Below, in pieces: positions 42,094 to 50,340 of a DNA stretch of 64,000 bases. The notes below the pieces were generated by a model. It did no database searches. It had not been told where the DNA came from and worked only from the letters and a program-made list of their open reading frames with translations. Source of the DNA: Nitrososphaerota archaeon (lineage in GTDB: Archaea > Thermoproteota > Nitrososphaeria > Conexivisphaerales > Conexivisphaeraceae). Position 1 is the stretch's first letter; each line of letters starts with the position of its first letter. The translations under genes were made by a program, and so were the position numbers. The DNA lies in NCBI GenBank assembly GCA_015522695.1, contig WALT01000033.1:1-64000 (forward strand), in the 5' to 3' direction.

Positions 42094-42672
42094 TTGCATC
42101 CACTGGCACATGCTGTCTACACAGTGATCTCCGGGATGAGCATGAACGCAGCCCTCACGGCGTATATCGCCGACCATCCGAGCATAAAGGACACCCTCCA
42201 CGATCCGATATATTCCCATCCTGGGGGCAGAAGAGGCCTGCTGGCCTCCCGTGAGATCCTGAGGTCTGCTGGATTCTCCGGGGAGGTGCTCGTCGGCCTG
42301 CTGGCGCACCTAGCCCAGGACGTGTGGTGGGAGGAGAACGTGAGGTCTAGGCTTCCATCGATGGATCTGGCGGAAAGGAGAAGGATAGAGACCTGTTGGT
42401 GCATTAGGCACTTGAGATCATCCGAGGAGAGGAAGGATATGGCAGGGATGATCCTATCCCTGGCATATGCCAGGGAGACAGACCTCGATGCCCTCCTGTG
42501 GAAGCTCACATCCGCCTTGGGCTCAAGGAGCTCAAGCATCAGGCGCTACTTGGATATGTTGGCCTCACACTTCGAGGATGAGCTATTCGAGAGGCGTGAG
42601 TGCGATATTATAGAGGAGAGCTTCGACCCGATATCGCTGGTCGAATTCGTGTTGAGATCCCAATTGGGATAG
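42094..42672 (+). CDS. Unknown helical protein, possible metal-dependent hydrolase-like fold
   Basis: 192 residues from TTG, 5 nt after nfi. All helical, with His and Asp at regular places: 'HPLAHAVYTVISG', 'DTLHDPIYSHPGG' and 'GLLAHLAQDVWWEENV'. The last is reminiscent of HD-domain or zinc phospholipase C helices (H-xxx-D), but no complete signature is present. The tail 'EESFDPISLVEFVLRSQLG' is amphipathic. I do not recognise the family. The placement suggests a repair or regulatory cluster with nfi and the ATPase that follows. Confidence 0.55.
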   Translation: MHPLAHAVYTVISGMSMNAALTAYIADHPSIKDTLHDPIYSHPGGRRGLLASREILRSAGFSGEVLVGLLAHLAQDVWWEENVRSRLPSMDLAERRRIETCWCIRHLRSSEERKDMAGMILSLAYARETDLDALLWKLTSALGSRSSSIRRYLDMLASHFEDELFERRECDIIEESFDPISLVEFVLRSQLG

Positions 42673-42707
42673 TACTTATATCCTCGTCCACCACATGAGA
42701 TACATCA

Positions 42708-44042
42708 ATGTTGTTGACCGAGCTCTTAGATCCTAACATCAAGGTCACCCTGATAAAGGGTAAGCCAGGTGCTGGCAAGACGACATTGGCACTCGAGCTG
42801 ATCACATCATATGGAAGGGGGGTATACATATCCACCAGGGTCTCTGAGGCAAGGTTGATACATCAGTTCCCCCACATGAGGAGGATGGTGGAGGAGGGGC
42901 GGCTTCATGGTTATGCCTTGGAGACTGGGATCCTCTTCCACGATCACAGGATGGCCTCAGCCGATAATATAATAGAGGCTGTTAGCAGCACCGCTATGGG
43001 CATAAAGAGCCCCATGATAATACTCGATAGTTGGGATGCCATAGCCAAGGAGCTCTCCGAGAGCGAGAGGTTGAAGGCCGAGAGGAGCATCGTGGCGATG
43101 GCTGAGGCTGGAGACGCGAAGATCATATTCATAAGCGAGGAGCCAGAGTTGACCACTACAGACTACATGGCCGACGCGATAGTCGTCCTCCACGACGAGG
43201 AGGTTGAGGGTAGGAGATATAGGAGGCTTGAGCTATTAAAGATCAGGGGAATGCCCATCCCCTCCAAATATCTTCCCTTCACGCTCATCGGTGCGAGGTT
43301 CAAGGTATTAGCATATGATCTACTCAAACCTGAACATGAACTGGAGCGTGCTATAAGGGAGATCCTCGATGGAGGGAAGGAACCAAAGCTCACGACTGGG
43401 ATCGCCCAACTCGATGATCTATTGATCCGGATAATATCCCCAGGATCCATGTTGCCACTGGAGCTTGGACCCACAGTCCAACTCTCACAGATGCTCCGTG
43501 TCTTCGCCCACTGGACCATCAGCATACTGGCCCTTGAGGGTTGCATAGTCATGCTTCCATCGATGGCATCATCCCCCTACATGCTCAAGCTGAGATCGCT
43601 CCTCGAGGGGAGGGAGGAACTCTCAAGGTTCAAGATCGGTTGTATGAAGGAGGAACAAGGTTGTTTCAAGGTAGATCCCACCTATCCTGGGATCACATTT
43701 AGGAGGATAATAGAAACCGCCAAAACGATGAAAAACAGGACGGCCGGTCCCTGTGGCATCCACGTCTCCATGGACTTCCTCGAGAGCCTATATGAGCCGT
43801 CTTCGGTCCTCAGGCACTTGACGCTCCTGGTGGCGGAGGCCCATGGAATCCCCTCCTATCTACTCGTGGACCTCAGGAGCAGCTCCAAGCTCGTCGACCA
43901 CGTGGAGGGTATGAGCCCCATCTATCTGAGGGTTGTGGAGAGGGATGGCGGCTTGTTCCTCTATAGGGTTAAGCCCTTCTCACAGCTCTACGCATTCTCG
44001 ACGGGAGATGACGGTTCGGTGGAGTTGATCCCGGTCATGTAA
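42708..44042 (+). CDS. GvpD/KaiC-like P-loop ATPase with a second degenerate domain
   Basis: 444 residues from TTG. Domain one (about 1-195) has an intact Walker A 'LIKGKPGAGKTTLALELI' at residues 13-30 and a Walker B-like 'SPMIILDSWDAIAKEL', plus 'AKIIFISEEPELTTTDYMADAIVVLHD', as in archaeal GvpD-type RecA ATPases. Domain two (about 220-440) starts 'LTTGIAQLDDLLIRIISPGS', like a KaiC domain, but its P-loop is replaced by 'LELGPTVQLSQMLRVFA'. Such proteins are putative regulators or kinases. It may be functionally paired with the ATPase-dead relative at 36826-37926. Confidence 0.78.
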   Translation: MLLTELLDPNIKVTLIKGKPGAGKTTLALELITSYGRGVYISTRVSEARLIHQFPHMRRMVEEGRLHGYALETGILFHDHRMASADNIIEAVSSTAMGIKSPMIILDSWDAIAKELSESERLKAERSIVAMAEAGDAKIIFISEEPELTTTDYMADAIVVLHDEEVEGRRYRRLELLKIRGMPIPSKYLPFTLIGARFKVLAYDLLKPEHELERAIREILDGGKEPKLTTGIAQLDDLLIRIISPGSMLPLELGPTVQLSQMLRVFAHWTISILALEGCIVMLPSMASSPYMLKLRSLLEGREELSRFKIGCMKEEQGCFKVDPTYPGITFRRIIETAKTMKNRTAGPCGIHVSMDFLESLYEPSSVLRHLTLLVAEAHGIPSYLLVDLRSSSKLVDHVEGMSPIYLRVVERDGGLFLYRVKPFSQLYAFSTGDDGSVELIPVM

Positions 44043-44061
44043 GGGGGTATAGTGGATCAGC

Positions 44062-44361
44062 ATGGACAGTTTTAAGGCCAGGATCTTGAGATGTGTAGAT
44101 CGTGGGTTGGCGAGCATAGGTGACACAGCCAAAAGGGTCGTCTATTGGCATCTTGAGAACACATTTAAGCTTAAGGTGGACGAGATCCCCGATAGACCGG
44201 AGAGGCTCTCTCACGCCCTCCATAGGATGTATGGACCGGCCGCTATGATGCTCGAGGCCAATATCATCAGGGAGATCGCCTCCGAGTTCGATCTGAGGGA
44301 GACGCCCACGGACCTAGCCAAGGCCGTTAGATCCGCCCGTGAGTCCATCGCTAAAGTTTAG
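44062..44361 (+). CDS. Small helical protein, NitrOD5-like
   Basis: 99 residues. The pattern 'LRCVDRGLASIGDTAKRVVYWHLENTFKL' followed by 'IPDRPERLSHALHRMYGPAAMMLEANIIREI' resembles the small archaeal output domain called NitrOD5 (formerly a DUF), found fused to regulators or alone. It lies 19 nt after the GvpD-like ATPase, so the two may act together. No catalytic residues. The 3' end overlaps the convergent SAM hydrolase by 11 nt. Family call by memory of pattern, so moderate. Confidence 0.6.
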   Translation: MDSFKARILRCVDRGLASIGDTAKRVVYWHLENTFKLKVDEIPDRPERLSHALHRMYGPAAMMLEANIIREIASEFDLRETPTDLAKAVRSARESIAKV

Positions 44362-45130
44362 AGATCGTGACCTCATCTCCCTCTGAAACCCCATAAACAT
44401 CGGAGAAGCTCCCCTCACTCACGGCGAGCTCCAGGAAGCCCTCCGAGTTCACGAGCAAAAGGGGCTCTCCCTTCTCGACCAACCCATACGTGTCGGAGAT
44501 CTTCGCCGTTATCCTGTGGCCTCCGACGTCGACCCTCAATTTCTCGCCTGTACTCCAAGGCGGTTTCCCTCTATAACTGGTATAGACGTTTCCGAACCTA
44601 TCGACGTACACGATCCTTACCTTTAACGTCTCCCCTTCCATCTCATGCTCGAGCAGCTCCAGCACCTTCATGTCGTTCAGCCTCGATCCGATCGACCTCA
44701 TCGGGATCCCAGACGCCAAGGCCGCAGCGGCCGGCGCGAACAGGTCCCTACCATGGAAAGTCCTTGAGATCCCTGTGGATAACCCACGTGAAAGTTCGAC
44801 GATATCCACGATGCCATCATCCTTTGCTGCTGGACTGAGAACGCCGTTATCCGGCCCTACGAAGTAGTATCTATTTCCCCTGATGGCTATGCTCCTCCTC
44901 CCGGATCCCACCCCGGGATCCACTATGACCATAAATACGGTGTCGAAGGGAAACCACTTATAAGCCATCCATAAAATAAAGGCTGCCCTCGCCACGTTGT
45001 ATGGCGGTATCTCATGTGTTATATCGACGATCGTCGTGCCCGGCGCGATAGTCGAGATCACGCCCTTGATGCTCGCGACGAAGTAGTCCGAGCTACCTAG
45101 ATCGCTCATGAGGGCGACGAGCCCTTTCAT
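44351..45130 (-). CDS. S-adenosylmethionine hydrolase (DUF62 / SAM hydroxide adenosyltransferase family)
   Basis: 259 residues. The N-terminal domain has 'ALMSDLGSSDYFVASIKGVI' and 'VDITHEIPPYNVARAAFIL', 'VDPGVGSGRRSIAI' and 'YFVGPDNGVLSP', all family marks. The C-terminal beta barrel starts at about 165 with 'VRIVYVDRFGNVYTSY'. The fold is that of SAM-dependent fluorinase/chlorinase, but archaeal members use water or hydroxide, giving adenosine and methionine. It would keep SAM levels in check. Divergent from the DUF973 gene. Confidence 0.9.
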   Translation of the reverse strand: MKGLVALMSDLGSSDYFVASIKGVISTIAPGTTIVDITHEIPPYNVARAAFILWMAYKWFPFDTVFMVIVDPGVGSGRRSIAIRGNRYYFVGPDNGVLSPAAKDDGIVDIVELSRGLSTGISRTFHGRDLFAPAAAALASGIPMRSIGSRLNDMKVLELLEHEMEGETLKVRIVYVDRFGNVYTSYRGKPPWSTGEKLRVDVGGHRITAKISDTYGLVEKGEPLLLVNSEGFLELAVSEGSFSDVYGVSEGDEVTISKL

Positions 45131-45207
45131 ACCTTCCCGTTTGCAACTGGATTTAAAATGTGTTCCGAGCTACGCGCGAAAGTGTTTTAGGATGTCAGCC
45201 CTTCCCC

Positions 45208-45891
45208 ATGATGAAGATGGCACTGGAGGAGGTGGAGGCTGCGAAGAACATCAGGAGCTTCGCCCTGTACAATATAGCGGCCTTCATAATAGAGGTGATC
45301 GCGACCGTATTCTCGGCTGGCCTTTTCTTCACGGCCCTAACGGGTGGTGGAAGGATGGTGCCCAGCCCCGGATTTCCAGCCCCGTATGTACCGTTGCTGG
45401 GCCTGAGCGGCCTGATCGGTTCTGTGGCGTTGCTGGTGATGGCCATCATAATAGGGCTCATCTCGATATATTATTTGATCAAAGGGCTCGGCGGTTATTG
45501 TGCGATCGACGATGTCTTCTGCACACCGCATAAGCTGACCAAGTATGGTCTTATGGGCGGCCTTGTGCTGATGTTGATGGCCCTACTAATCGTACTCGGA
45601 GGTTTAACGTCATCAGGCGGCAATCCCATGTCGGCGCTCACGGTCATAGGTGCAGGTGGAGTCGTGCTCCTGGTGGGACTGGTGCTACTGGTTATCGGTG
45701 GAATAGCATCCCTGATCGGTCTATGGAGGTTCGGCTCACTTTATGGGAACGTACTCGTGAAGGCATCGGTGATCCTTTATATAGTAGGTGCCTTATTCTC
45801 GGCCAAGCACTGGATCGGCGGTCTGTTATCGATAATGGCGCTAGTGCTTCTCTATATGGGTTCCACTGAGATATATAGGAATCTGACCTGA
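45208..45891 (+). CDS. DUF973-like integral membrane protein
   Basis: 227 residues from ATG at 45208; an open extension to 45160 lacks a good start. A short charged N-terminus ('MALEEVEAAKNIRSFALYNIAAFIIEV') leads into six or seven hydrophobic spans, with Gly-rich loops such as 'GLTSSGGNPMSALTVIGAGG'. The layout fits DUF973, a membrane family mostly of Thermoproteota with no known function. It overlaps nothing and converges with the unknown gene at 45895, 3 nt away. Confidence 0.7.
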   Translation: MMKMALEEVEAAKNIRSFALYNIAAFIIEVIATVFSAGLFFTALTGGGRMVPSPGFPAPYVPLLGLSGLIGSVALLVMAIIIGLISIYYLIKGLGGYCAIDDVFCTPHKLTKYGLMGGLVLMLMALLIVLGGLTSSGGNPMSALTVIGAGGVVLLVGLVLLVIGGIASLIGLWRFGSLYGNVLVKASVILYIVGALFSAKHWIGGLLSIMALVLLYMGSTEIYRNLT

Positions 45892-45894
45892 CCT

Positions 45895-46425
45895 TCAGGA
45901 TTTCACAGTCCCTTCCCTGATGCTCGGGTGCATGAGCCAATATAGGATCCTTCTGAGCCCTTCCTCCAGATCCTCCTCATCCAACCGGTCGCTCTCCGCC
46001 CTGACATATAGGCCGTCCTCGAACATGAGCTCCACATATTTATCATCCAGCTCTACATGTAACCTCACGATATCGCCCTCGAACGTGGGTTCGCCAGCCT
46101 TCCCCTTCATCTTGGACTCCACCGCCTCCTTAGCGATTATGGCGCCGAGGTAGTTGAAGAAGAGCATGGAATAATGAACCCATCCACGTTGACCGACGGG
46201 GTCCCCCGCGACGCTTATCGTTCCATCTGGCCACCTAGTGAACCCTATACCACGCGGTACGTCATCGGATACGATCGACACATCAGGGAACATCCTCCTC
46301 CCCATCTGGTCCGACACATACTTGGACATCCTCCCTCCAGCGACCTCGATTACCCTCGCCGCCACCGTCCTCAGCTTCTCCAGCTCCCTCGTCATGGGGA
46401 TGAACCTAGCTTTCCTCCCGTCCAA
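45895..46425 (-). CDS. Unknown protein, alpha/beta
   Basis: 176 residues. No family recognised. Visible features: basic N-terminus 'MDGRKARFIPMTRELEKLRTVAARVIEVAGG', a strand-rich middle ('VSIVSDDVPRGIGFTRWPDGTISVAG'), and an acidic C-terminal region 'LDEEDLEEGLRRILYWLMHP'. There are no membrane spans or Cys. It is 34 nt downstream of another unknown gene on the same strand, probably co-transcribed. Confidence 0.55.
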   Translation of the reverse strand: MDGRKARFIPMTRELEKLRTVAARVIEVAGGRMSKYVSDQMGRRMFPDVSIVSDDVPRGIGFTRWPDGTISVAGDPVGQRGWVHYSMLFFNYLGAIIAKEAVESKMKGKAGEPTFEGDIVRLHVELDDKYVELMFEDGLYVRAESDRLDEEDLEEGLRRILYWLMHPSIREGTVKS

Positions 46426-46459
46426 GGCGCCCTTCCTCGGGCAATCGAAGGATATATAT

Positions 46460-46921
46460 TCACTCGCGCTTACCGCCAGCCTTGCCGTTCCCCACGGCCT
46501 TGGTGAGCACCCTGTATACTATGTCGTCGATCTCCCTGTAGAGTTGGGGGAGAAGTTTAGCCAAACTCAACACTATTCCCTTATAGTCGCCGGATTCCAG
46601 CACGATCTCAGCCGCCTCTATCGATGCCGGGGCCACGGCCTGTTTCTCCCTGTCCGGTCCGTCCATATGTGGTAGGAGATCGCTGGCGAATGGAGAATCC
46701 TTGTAGAGCTTCCTTATATATCTGTGATAGGAATCTGCGAGTACGGAGACCCTTATACACTTCTCCCATCTCCTCTCCAGCTCTTCAAATTCCTCATCCC
46801 CAAGCGCCCTCCTAGCCTGTCTGAGCATGTGTCCGGCGAGCACGGTCTTCTCCAAGGGCCTGCTCCTGGTCACATACTCCCAATATAGTTCAGCGATGAC
46901 CTCCTTCTCCTCGTTGCTCAC
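46460..46921 (-). CDS. Unknown highly charged helical protein
   Basis: 153 residues, nearly all helix. It shows amphipathic, coiled-coil-like runs ('KEVIAELYWEYVTRSRPLEKTVLAGHMLRQARRAL', quoted here only to show charge; first 20 residues suffice for identity) and a basic Gly/Lys tail 'GNGKAGGKRE'. No family assigned; size and charge would allow a replication or RNA-binding accessory protein. GTG/ATG choice is not critical: the ATG at 46921 starts after an AT-rich stretch. Confidence 0.5.
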   Translation of the reverse strand: MSNEEKEVIAELYWEYVTRSRPLEKTVLAGHMLRQARRALGDEEFEELERRWEKCIRVSVLADSYHRYIRKLYKDSPFASDLLPHMDGPDREKQAVAPASIEAAEIVLESGDYKGIVLSLAKLLPQLYREIDDIVYRVLTKAVGNGKAGGKRE

Positions 46922-47129
46922 GGTTCAAGATCTGTGGGCGGACATTCTAAACTTATTGGCTAATCCACATGCGGATTATTTCCAACGGACATTTTCATCA
47001 TCTATCCTTCGTTAATGGACGAAGATCGCTGGCTGATGGTGACAACGGTCACGAAATGGAAGATGAACTGCATGGATTTTGTCGTACTAGCCGCCAAGCT
47101 TTTTTCCCACTTCATCATAGGGCGGTGTC
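46922..47129. promoter_or_regulatory. Divergent intergenic region upstream of moeA
   Basis: 208 nt, AT-rich compared with the genes. A T-rich tract 'AAGCTTTTTTCCC' lies at about 47096-47108 just before moeA, and a TGGTGACAACGGTCACGA inverted pair (GTGAC / GTCAC) lies at about 47037-47056. No gene is seen. Either could be part of the promoters of the two divergent operons. Confidence 0.35.
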
Positions 47130-48353
47130 ATGATCTCGACAGATGAAGCCATCAAGATCATGGAAGGATGTCTGGAACCGGTCGACGACTCCATCCAAGT
47201 AAGCGTGTGGCATGCGATCGGGAGTGTTACGGCAAAGCCCGTCTTGGCACCAGCGGATTATCCTCCATCCCCAAGGGCTGGATACGATGGCTACGCTGTG
47301 AGGTCCTCCGATACGCCGGGGAAGCTCAGGTTGTCCGGTCACATCACAGTAGGCTCTCGACCTTGTGGGAGGCTTAACCCCGACGAGGCCATCTACGTCA
47401 CAACGGGTGCATTATTGCCTGAGGATGCTGATGCCATCATACCTCAAGAGAAGGCACATATTGTCGATGAAGGTGACGTCCACTTCCTGATCGTCGACGA
47501 GCACGTGGGGAGATGGAGCTACGTGGACCCTCCGGGCTATCATTGCAGGAAGGGCGATGTGCTCGTGGATGAGGGAAGGTTGATGACGGCCCTAGATGTT
47601 GTAGCGCTAGCGAGCGTCGGCGTGGGATCGGTCAGGGTGAAGAGGAAGGTCAAGGTGTTCTCCCTCAGCGTAGGTTCCGAGCTCATAGAGCGCTCCACGG
47701 CTAGGGACTTGGGCTTACTCGTCGCCGATGGTGAGGTGGTGGAATCGAATTCCCTCCTCCTGGAGTGGCTCTTGAAGATGAGGACGCCGTTCGCAACGTT
47801 GTCCGGCAGGAGGATCGTGAGGGACGATCCCGGGGAGATAATCGATACAGCCCTCTCCGCCCTCAAGGGGGTCGATGTGCTCGTGGCCTTCGGCGGCAGC
47901 GGGCCCAGCAAGGTGGATTATACGGGGCGTCTGCTGGATCTAGGCTCGTGCTCCGTGGATGGGATCAAGATGAAGCCTGGTAAGCCCATCAAGCTAGCGG
48001 CTTACAAGGGTAAGCTCATGGCCCTACTACCAGGTCATCCTGTTTCCACGCTCCATGCCCTGACGAGGCTCCTGGATCCTCTGCTCCAGCTCATCGCAGG
48101 TATCAGAGGGCCGAGGCCATGGCCCTCAGTTCGTGCGTCGCTGGCCGATGAACTTCCGGAGAGGAAGCTCGGCTTCGTCCAACAGTATCCAGCGATATTG
48201 GAGGAGAAGGATGGGAGGGTTATAGTCCATCCCATCTATAAACACGGTACCGGCGTCACGACGAAGCTGCTCTCGATAAATGGTCTTCTAAACCTGTGCG
48301 AGGATTGCGATCCCGTCCCTGGAAGCGATGTAGACGTCGCCCTTATAGGCTAG
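47130..48353 (+). CDS. moeA: Molybdopterin molybdotransferase (MoeA)
   Basis: 407 residues. Typical order: 'MEGCLEPVDDSIQVSVWHAIG', 'ADYPPSPRAGYDGYAVRSSDT' (the P-x-S-xDGYA loop), 'YVTTGALLPEDADAIIPQE', the MogA-like domain with 'VFSLSVGSELIE' and 'VLVAFGGSGPSK' and 'GIKMKPGKPIKLAAYKGKLMALLPGHPVS' (split over the catalytic region), then the C-terminal beta barrel. It inserts molybdate (or tungstate) into adenylated molybdopterin. First gene of the Mo island, with modD 19 nt downstream. Confidence 0.92.
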   Translation: MISTDEAIKIMEGCLEPVDDSIQVSVWHAIGSVTAKPVLAPADYPPSPRAGYDGYAVRSSDTPGKLRLSGHITVGSRPCGRLNPDEAIYVTTGALLPEDADAIIPQEKAHIVDEGDVHFLIVDEHVGRWSYVDPPGYHCRKGDVLVDEGRLMTALDVVALASVGVGSVRVKRKVKVFSLSVGSELIERSTARDLGLLVADGEVVESNSLLLEWLLKMRTPFATLSGRRIVRDDPGEIIDTALSALKGVDVLVAFGGSGPSKVDYTGRLLDLGSCSVDGIKMKPGKPIKLAAYKGKLMALLPGHPVSTLHALTRLLDPLLQLIAGIRGPRPWPSVRASLADELPERKLGFVQQYPAILEEKDGRVIVHPIYKHGTGVTTKLLSINGLLNLCEDCDPVPGSDVDVALIG

Positions 48354-48372
48354 CGGCCCCTGCCCTAGGGCG

Positions 48373-49221
48373 TTGAAGCCCCTAATACCCCAGTGGCTTC
48401 TAGAACAATGGCTCGCTGAGGATCTACAGCTGGGGGATATCACGACAAGTCTTCTAGGGTTGGAGGGGCTCGGCCGAGCTAGGCTCTTGTTGAGGGAGGC
48501 CGAAGCTGTGGCCGCATGCTGTAGAGAGGCGGCCCGCATCTATAGCATAGCTGGTGCACGTCCTGTCAGGTTCGCGGCTGATGGACAGGTCCTGCGACGG
48601 GGCTCAGCGCTCCTGGAGGTCCAGGGCGACGTCAGATCGCTTCATGCAGCCTGGAGGGTCGCCCAAGAACTGGCGTCGATCTGTGTAGGGATAGCGACGA
48701 AGTCCAGAAGACTCGTCGAAAGGGCGAAGAGGATCAACCCGAACGTCGAGATAGTATCGACGAGGAAGACCTATCCGGGATTGAGGGCTCTCATGGTCAA
48801 GGCGGCGACCTCTGGGGGTATCTTCCCACATAGGACAGGACTGAGCGATTCGATCCTGATATTCAAGAATCATGTTAAGCTCCTGGGCGGACCGGAGAAG
48901 GCTGCACATATCCTGAACGGATTGAAGCGCTCCTTGTCAGCACGTAGAATAATGATCGAGGCTGAGAGCCTCGATGAAGCATACATCTACGCTAGGGGCG
49001 GTGCCGACGTCGTGCAGCTGGATCACATGAGCCCAGATGATATAAGATCTGCGGTCCCCGAACTCAGGAGGATTTCACAATCGCTATTGGTGGCTGCTGC
49101 AGGTGGAATAGATGAGGACAACATAGCTGATTATGTATCGACTGGGGTCGATATGATTGTGACCAGTGCACCATATAGGGCAAAGCCGGCCGACCTCACT
49201 ACCGTGATGGAGCCGCTTTGA
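48373..49221 (+). CDS. modD: ModD, nicotinate-nucleotide pyrophosphorylase-like molybdenum-associated protein
   Basis: 282 residues from TTG. The fold is that of quinolinate phosphoribosyltransferase (NadC): 'DLQLGDITTSLLG', 'VSTRKTYPGLRALMVKA', 'GGIFPHRTGLSDSILIFKNHV' and 'GGADVVQLDHMSPDDI'. The 'IFKNH' and 'KAATSGGIFPHR' variants match ModD rather than NadC, and the setting beside moeA and an ABC transporter agrees. ModD function is unknown; it is linked to molybdate uptake operons and may transfer phosphoribose to an unidentified base. Its 3' end overlaps the convergent molybdopterin-binding protein by 23 nt. Confidence 0.83.
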   Translation: MKPLIPQWLLEQWLAEDLQLGDITTSLLGLEGLGRARLLLREAEAVAACCREAARIYSIAGARPVRFAADGQVLRRGSALLEVQGDVRSLHAAWRVAQELASICVGIATKSRRLVERAKRINPNVEIVSTRKTYPGLRALMVKAATSGGIFPHRTGLSDSILIFKNHVKLLGGPEKAAHILNGLKRSLSARRIMIEAESLDEAYIYARGGADVVQLDHMSPDDIRSAVPELRRISQSLLVAAAGGIDEDNIADYVSTGVDMIVTSAPYRAKPADLTTVMEPL

Positions 49222-50236
49222 CCTTCCTCTCCGCGAACTCCAGAAAACCGTCCATGAGTCCTCCATCGCCGAGGCCGACGATATCCTCCTTGGTCCACCC
49301 ATCGCCAACACATATGACGGGCAATAGAACGTCCAGGACGTTCTCTCTACCGAAGAAGATGATGCCCGAGGATACGCCGATCACAGGCTTTCCATCGATG
49401 TACGCTAGAAGGCTCATGGTCGTGGGCTTCACCGGGATCCCATATATGAGTACATCGGCCCCTGCCGCTGCGATGGCCTTCGGGGTTACGTCGCTCGGAT
49501 CGACGCTCATGCCCCCCGTCACGATGACCAGATCGTGTTCTGCCGCTGCCTTCCTCACACCCTCAGCTATCCTCTCCTCATCGTCTGGCACCACAGTCTT
49601 TCCACCGAGCTTACAGCCGTAGGCCTCCAGCTTCCTCTTGACCTTGGGTCCTGCAAGATCTTGAACACGCCCCTCATACACCTCCGTCCCGGTCACCACG
49701 AGTCCAGCTACTAGACCGAGCGCCTCCTTAACCTCCATGAGCGGCTCCGTGATCCCCTCGAGAACCTCCGTCATCCTTCCCCTGTTCACGTAAAGTGGGA
49801 TCAGCTCAGCGACGGCGATGACATCATCAGCATGGACCCAGCTTCCATCCTTTCGCGTTATCAGCAGGAAGTCCCCGCTGGAGTTCAGCTCTAACAGCCT
49901 CCTGTGATCTATCTTCAAGAGCCCAGCCCTGGAGGCGACGATGTACGCTTTCCCCTCCCCCATGAGCCTGACAGAGCATCCCTTCCTGCATGCTTTCTCC
50001 GCCAGCTTCAACACAGCTTCATCCTCCCAGACTACCTCGCTACCTTTCCCTTCCTCCACAATAACGGCCACTAGATAGTGGCCTGCCCTCTTCAGGACCT
50101 CCACATGATCTTCCCTGACTATTTCCCCCTTCCTGAGGATGGGCCCCTTCGTGCTTTCCGTGACCATGGTGATGTCGTGTGCTATCCTAAGTCCAACTGC
50201 CTCCTCCACGTTGACGATCCTCCAATTCTCGGTCAA
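49199..50236 (-). CDS. Molybdopterin-binding (MoaB/MoeA-domain) protein with extra N-terminal region
   Basis: 345 residues from TTG. The C-terminal half (about 175-330) is the MoCF-binding fold: 'GLVVTGTEVYEGRVQD', 'VIVTGGMSVDPSDVTPKAI' and 'IPVKPTTMSLLAYIDGKPVIGVSSG'. The N-terminal part starts 'GLRIAHDITMVTESTKGPILRKGEIV', reminiscent of MoeA-like or SelB-type sensing domains. Several archaea have this longer type, often with Mo/W enzymes, function unproven. It is the only leftward gene of the island and shares a palindrome-bearing region with the ABC transporter. Confidence 0.82.
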   Translation of the reverse strand: MTENWRIVNVEEAVGLRIAHDITMVTESTKGPILRKGEIVREDHVEVLKRAGHYLVAVIVEEGKGSEVVWEDEAVLKLAEKACRKGCSVRLMGEGKAYIVASRAGLLKIDHRRLLELNSSGDFLLITRKDGSWVHADDVIAVAELIPLYVNRGRMTEVLEGITEPLMEVKEALGLVAGLVVTGTEVYEGRVQDLAGPKVKRKLEAYGCKLGGKTVVPDDEERIAEGVRKAAAEHDLVIVTGGMSVDPSDVTPKAIAAAGADVLIYGIPVKPTTMSLLAYIDGKPVIGVSSGIIFFGRENVLDVLLPVICVGDGWTKEDIVGLGDGGLMDGFLEFAERKVKAAPSR

Positions 50237-50261
50237 CCCACCGCATGGTCAACCCAAATAT

Positions 50262-50317
50262 GATATAAACGTTTATGCTTACATTATGCGTTCTTTGTAA
50301 GTGTAAACGTTTATATC
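50262..50317. promoter_or_regulatory. 22-nt-arm inverted repeat, putative operator of the divergent Mo-island genes
   Basis: Left arm 50262-50283 and right arm 50296-50317 are inverted copies matching at 20 of 22 positions (two mismatches, TG/CA), spacer 12 nt. Each arm starts with GATATAAACGTTTA and so contains the palindromic core TAAACGTTTA (12-bp ATAAACGTTTAT in the left arm). The site is between a TTG-started leftward gene (50236) and the ABC transporter (50341). A direct repeat GGTCAACCCA (50231-50240, 50247-50256) lies at the leftward start. A regulator of the Mo/W response is the natural reader, but none is identified. Confidence 0.65.
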
Positions 50318-50340
50318 GAGCTCCATCGTAAACGCGCGCG

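Noticed and set aside
42708-44042. Gas vesicle regulation by the GvpD-like gene
   Set aside because: No gvp structural genes in the window; the family is broadly spread in archaea without gas vesicles.
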